From assembly GCF_009601025.1 (NCBI RefSeq), contig NZ_WIVE01000033.1, positions 1 through 48,317 on the forward strand: a stretch of DNA of 48,317 nucleotides. The letters run 5' to 3'. The stretch comes from Roseospira navarrensis (lineage in GTDB: Bacteria > Pseudomonadota > Alphaproteobacteria > Rhodospirillales > Rhodospirillaceae). A program made the position numbers and the translations under genes. The notes beneath the pieces are model-generated. The model did no database searches. It worked only from the letters and a program-made list of their open reading frames with translations, and was not told where the DNA came from. Shown piece by piece: positions 45,777 through 48,317 of the stretch (position 1 is the stretch's first letter; every line of letters starts with the position of its first letter).

Positions 45777-46448
45777 CTACTCGATGCTGATGCCCGCCGT
45801 CTCGTCGTCGTCCGGCGTGACGTCGATGATGCGCGCGCGCCCGACCACCTGAGTCGCCACGTCACAGTCGCTCATGCACACCGTCTCCGGCTGGGCGTCC
45901 GGGCGGTCATCGGGAATGAACCCGTCCCGGTTCGGCATCTCGACCTCGCCGATGTTCTCGTGGCTCAGCACGAGGGTGTCATCGTCCAGCACGAAGTTGA
46001 TGTAGAGCAGGTAGGCGGTCAGGGCGTAGGCCTCGTCCGGCGTCAGGGTCTGCGCCTGCCCGAACGGCATGGCCCGGTAGATGTAATCCACCAGGGTCGA
46101 GGCATAGGGCCAGTAGCTGCCCGGGGTCTTGACCGGGTCGTGGCTGGCCAGGGTGTCCTCGCCCCCGAACAGCACCGGATAGCGGTCCACGCCCTCGCCG
46201 AACTCGCCGTGGCAGACGGCGCACTGGGCCATGAAGATCTCCTCGCCTTCCAGCGCCGTGCCCTCGCCTTCCAGGGCATTGCTGCCATCAGGCAGCACAT
46301 CGATGTCCCAGCCGGCGATTTCCTCGGGTGTCGCGGCGCGGCCCAAATCGTAGGACTTGCCCGGCTTCAGATCGGCCGCGATGGCGCCGGCCGCGAGCAG
46401 CGTGGCGCCGGCCACACCGGCCAGAAGGGTCTTAGCCGAGACGGACAT
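45777..46448 (-). CDS. soxD: SoxD-like monoheme c-type cytochrome
   Basis: 223 residues. The N-terminal signal (SAKTLLAGVAGATLLAAGAIA) is followed by a cytochrome c domain with heme motif CAVCH (QCAVCHGEFGEG) and a candidate axial Met in AMPFGQAQTL. The conserved MPNRDGFIPDDRP segment is typical of SoxD. Classical SoxD of Paracoccus is longer and diheme; this one has only one CXXCH, so it is a short version. It would accept electrons from SoxC in the periplasm. Its start overlaps the soxC end by 17 bases. Confidence 0.82.
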   Translation of the reverse strand: MSVSAKTLLAGVAGATLLAAGAIAADLKPGKSYDLGRAATPEEIAGWDIDVLPDGSNALEGEGTALEGEEIFMAQCAVCHGEFGEGVDRYPVLFGGEDTLASHDPVKTPGSYWPYASTLVDYIYRAMPFGQAQTLTPDEAYALTAYLLYINFVLDDDTLVLSHENIGEVEMPNRDGFIPDDRPDAQPETVCMSDCDVATQVVGRARIIDVTPDDDETAGISIE

Positions 46449-47766
46449 TCTCCACCTCCCCGCTCTTGTTCACCAGCCACGTCTGGATGGAGTTGTTGTG
46501 GTAGATGGAGTTGACGCCGCGCACCTCCTGCAGCGCCTGCATGGTCGGCTGGACATAGCCGGTCTCGTCCACGGCGCGGCTTTGCAGCAGGACCTCGCCG
46601 CCGTCCCAGTCGAACTCGGCGTTGAAGCAGGTCAGGCACTTGTCCAGCACGGGGGTCGCCAGCCGCGCCTGCATCCAGTTGCGGCCGCCGTCGGTGCTGA
46701 CGTGGACTTCCTTGATCTTGCCGCGCCCCGACCAGGCGAGCCCCTTGATCTGGTTCACCCCCTTGCGCAGCACCGGCTTTTCCGGGCACGGGCCGGTGAT
46801 GACGGACTTGGCGTCCATCTCCCAGGTGAAGTAGCGCGCCTTGCCGTTGGCCAGCAGGTCGGTGTACTTGGAGGTTTCCTCGCGCGCGAACCAGGGCTGA
46901 TCGCCGACCTCGATGCGGCGGATCCACTTCACCCACATGTTGCCTTCCCAGCCGGGCAGGACGAGGCGCAGGGGATAGCCGTTCTCCGGGCGCAGCATCT
47001 CGCCGTTCATGGCATAGGCCAGGATGGCGTCGTCCATGGCCTTTTCCAGCGGGATCGAGCGGTTCATGCCGGAGGCGTCGCCGCCCTCCGCCATCAGCCA
47101 CGTGCCGTTCGGCTTCACGCCCACCTGATCCAGCACCACCTTGAGCGGCACGCCGGTGTACTGCACGCAATGGATCATGCCGTGGGTGTACTGCACGCCG
47201 TTGAGCTGGGCGCCGCGCCACTCCATGCCGCTGTTGGCCGCGCACTCCAGGAAGTGGAAGCGGCTCACCGGCGGGAAGCGCAGGATGTCTTCCAGGGTGA
47301 AGATCTTCGGCGTGTCCACCAGCCCGTTGATCATGAACCGGAAATCAGCCGGGTTCAGGCTGGGCGCGCCGGCGTGGTGGCGCTCGAAGCACAGGCCGTT
47401 GGGGGTTACGAACCCGTGCAGCTCGTGGATCGGCGTGAAGTTCACCGACGACTCGGTGGTCGCCGTCAGCCAGGGGACGTTGCGCCGGACGACATGGGCC
47501 TCGAACTCCGAGGGCATGCCGTAGGGATGGGCCGCCACGCCGTCCCCCAGGTACTGGCCCCACCAGGGCACGTTCGGCGGCAGCGTGGTGGGATCGGCCT
47601 CGGCCGCGGCGGCGGCCGCGCCGGTGCGGCCCATCACGGCGCCGGCGGCGGCCCCGGCCGCCATGCCGGCCCCGGCCTTGAGAAACCGGCGGCGCCCGCT
47701 TGAGCTGGGCGCCGAAGGCCGTTGCATTCCGGCACCGCCCGGCGGCGCCCCCTTTGTCCGGACCAT
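46432..47766 (-). CDS. soxC: Sulfane/sulfite dehydrogenase molybdopterin subunit SoxC
   Basis: 444 residues. A twin-arginine signal (GRRRFLKAG at 24-32) fits export of a folded molybdenum protein. The sulfite-oxidase fold has the cofactor-binding Cys175 (FLECAANSG), GVPLKVVLDQVGV and the C-terminal dimerisation domain (WSGRGKIKEVHVSTDGGRNW). The EFEAHVVRRNVPWLT region is typical of SoxC. With SoxD it removes six electrons from the sulfane sulfur bound to SoxYZ in thiosulfate oxidation. GGGAG lies 9 bases upstream. Other sox genes are not in the window. Confidence 0.92.
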   Translation of the reverse strand: MVRTKGAPPGGAGMQRPSAPSSSGRRRFLKAGAGMAAGAAAGAVMGRTGAAAAAAEADPTTLPPNVPWWGQYLGDGVAAHPYGMPSEFEAHVVRRNVPWLTATTESSVNFTPIHELHGFVTPNGLCFERHHAGAPSLNPADFRFMINGLVDTPKIFTLEDILRFPPVSRFHFLECAANSGMEWRGAQLNGVQYTHGMIHCVQYTGVPLKVVLDQVGVKPNGTWLMAEGGDASGMNRSIPLEKAMDDAILAYAMNGEMLRPENGYPLRLVLPGWEGNMWVKWIRRIEVGDQPWFAREETSKYTDLLANGKARYFTWEMDAKSVITGPCPEKPVLRKGVNQIKGLAWSGRGKIKEVHVSTDGGRNWMQARLATPVLDKCLTCFNAEFDWDGGEVLLQSRAVDETGYVQPTMQALQEVRGVNSIYHNNSIQTWLVNKSGEVENVRLG

Positions 47767-47831
47767 CGTTTCGTCTCCCTGTCGTGGCGGGGGGCTTTCC
47801 GGAGCGGTCTCGCGCCGCTGGAGCCCCTCTT

Positions 47832-47877
47832 GGCCGTTTGAATATTAGATAACCCTAACGAAATATCACGGCCGTTC
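47832..47877 (-). promoter_or_regulatory. Candidate sulfur-regulator (ArsR-type) site and promoter for soxCD
   Basis: An AT-rich core (AATATTAGATAACCCTAACG and following, 47841-47866) with TTAG...CTAA symmetry and outer AATAT/ATATT words, flanked by directly repeated GGCCGTT, lies about 75-110 bases before the soxC ATG. BigR/SqrR-type ArsR repressors of sulfur oxidation bind AT-rich TTAG/CTAA-like palindromes. The assignment is inference. Confidence 0.35.
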
Positions 47878-48092
47878 AAGAGCGAATCATGATCCCGTGC
47901 GCCCGGGCGCACGCCTCTCCGAATCGATGCCATGTGTTCGCGTACAACAGCCCCGGTTTTGCTGATACCCCCTGAAAAGAAAGGGATGTATTGCCTGAAC
48001 GGCGATCCCGTGGAGAAGAAAAACGCGCTGGAATCGCCGGGCGTGCGGTGGATCTCTTGGGATGGCGCCGGCATCGCGTGCCGGCTGGCATC

Positions 48093-48183
48093 CCAGGGGC
48101 CCGAACCCGGATGACCGTTCTGTGACACTGATGGGGTCAAATCCGCCTCACGAGGTCCTTCGGTCGCTTCACTCTCTCAGGAT
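48093..48183. repeat. Dispersed intergenic repeat, copy near right end
   Basis: About 75 bp aligns with 6347-6420 with few changes (both contain GGATGACCGTTCTGTGACAC and GAGGTCCTTCGGTCGC). Copies at 198-304 and 6494-6600 are related in the opposite orientation. Confidence 0.8.
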
Positions 48184-48220
48184 TGTCTGTTTGATTTGTG
48201 GCATTGTGGAGATGCCGGGT

Positions 48221-48254
48221 TGCGGGGCCCCGGGTGGCCACCCGGGGCCCCGCA
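48221..48254. repeat. Perfect 34-bp GC palindrome
   Basis: TGCGGGGCCCCGGGTGG (48221-48237) and its exact complement (48238-48254) meet without a spacer. It can form a cruciform or, with a few bases looped, a very stable RNA hairpin. It is not obviously a terminator, as no T-run follows on either strand. Confidence 0.85.
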
Positions 48255-48317
48255 CCGGATCGTGTGATCGTCTCAGGATGGGGTCTTTGCCCGTTGTCAT
48301 CGTGATCCGCGATCCGG

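Larger units (their letters stand above)
47767..48317. other. Intergenic region upstream of soxC
   Basis: 551 bp to the window edge with no convincing gene. It holds an AT-rich motif close to soxC (47832-47877), a dispersed repeat (48093-48183) and a perfect palindrome (48221-48254). A 60-codon frame at 47932-48114 has no family feature. Confidence 0.6.

Noticed and set aside
47932-48114. 60-codon plus-strand frame near the right end
   Set aside because: Overlaps repeat sequence at its end and has no family feature or ribosome site.

Overview
The window is high-GC chromosomal DNA (roughly two-thirds G+C by eye) from an alphaproteobacterium, most probably of the Rhodospirillales type. The evidence is a DUF1013/TrcR regulator, a Grx4-type glutaredoxin, an RpiR-controlled TAXI-type TRAP transporter, HslVU, soxCD, a VPLPA-CTERM protein, and strong GGAG-type ribosome binding sites throughout. 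The genus cannot be fixed from the sequence. No rRNA, tRNA or CRISPR array was seen.

Layout. 1-6.3 kb: the tail of an IS110-type transposase sits against a dispersed repeat. It is followed by a glyoxylate reductase/AEC transporter pair (minus strand), a LEA-type lipoprotein, a class III nucleotide cyclase, and hslV-hslU behind a close match to a sigma-32 promoter. 6.3-7.6 kb is a repeat-rich gene desert. 7.6-18 kb is a surface and polysaccharide region: a VPLPA-CTERM exoprotein, a 1175-residue beta-helix/LamG protein, a Wzy/WaaL-type membrane protein, an FkbM methyltransferase split from its N-terminal part by one in-frame amber codon, a NodZ-like fucosyltransferase, and GDP-mannose 4,6-dehydratase. 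Between about 12.8 and 15.3 kb the DNA is clearly less GC-rich, which suggests horizontal acquisition.

18-23 kb: a tightly overlapping plus-strand run of an orphan molybdopterin hydroxylase large subunit, cysQ, and two tandem trypsin-like exported proteases, then a minus-strand monothiol glutaredoxin. 23.6-31.8 kb: a long minus-strand series, RpiR regulator - TAXI solute-binding protein - fused TRAP permease - universal stress protein - methyltransferase - DUF952 - pyrD - HAD phosphatase. A dimethylglycine/sarcosine dehydrogenase-like flavoenzyme diverges from the RpiR gene, and the shared intergenic region carries an inverted repeat over a good promoter. The regulator, transporter and enzyme therefore look like one uptake-and-demethylation unit.

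34.3-34.6 kb: a 271-bp MITE lies exactly in the TA dinucleotide shared by the stop codons of two convergent genes and preserves both reading frames. 34.6-48.3 kb: a small membrane protein, a Met/Gly-rich cytochrome c'-like protein, tgt, nhaA with a structured leader, an SNase-domain protein with a probable 5' frameshift, a PuuB-like oxidase, a quinone oxidoreductase, trcR, a DMT exporter, an asparaginase, and soxC-soxD. The last 0.5 kb is again repeat-rich and ends near a perfect 34-bp palindrome.

The observations most worth a second look are the MITE in the shared TA, the amber-split FkbM gene, the RpiR operator unit, the TDPV/LamG exoprotein with internal duplication, the nhaA leader, the dispersed repeat family with an IS110 end against it, and the sigma-32-like promoter of hslVU.
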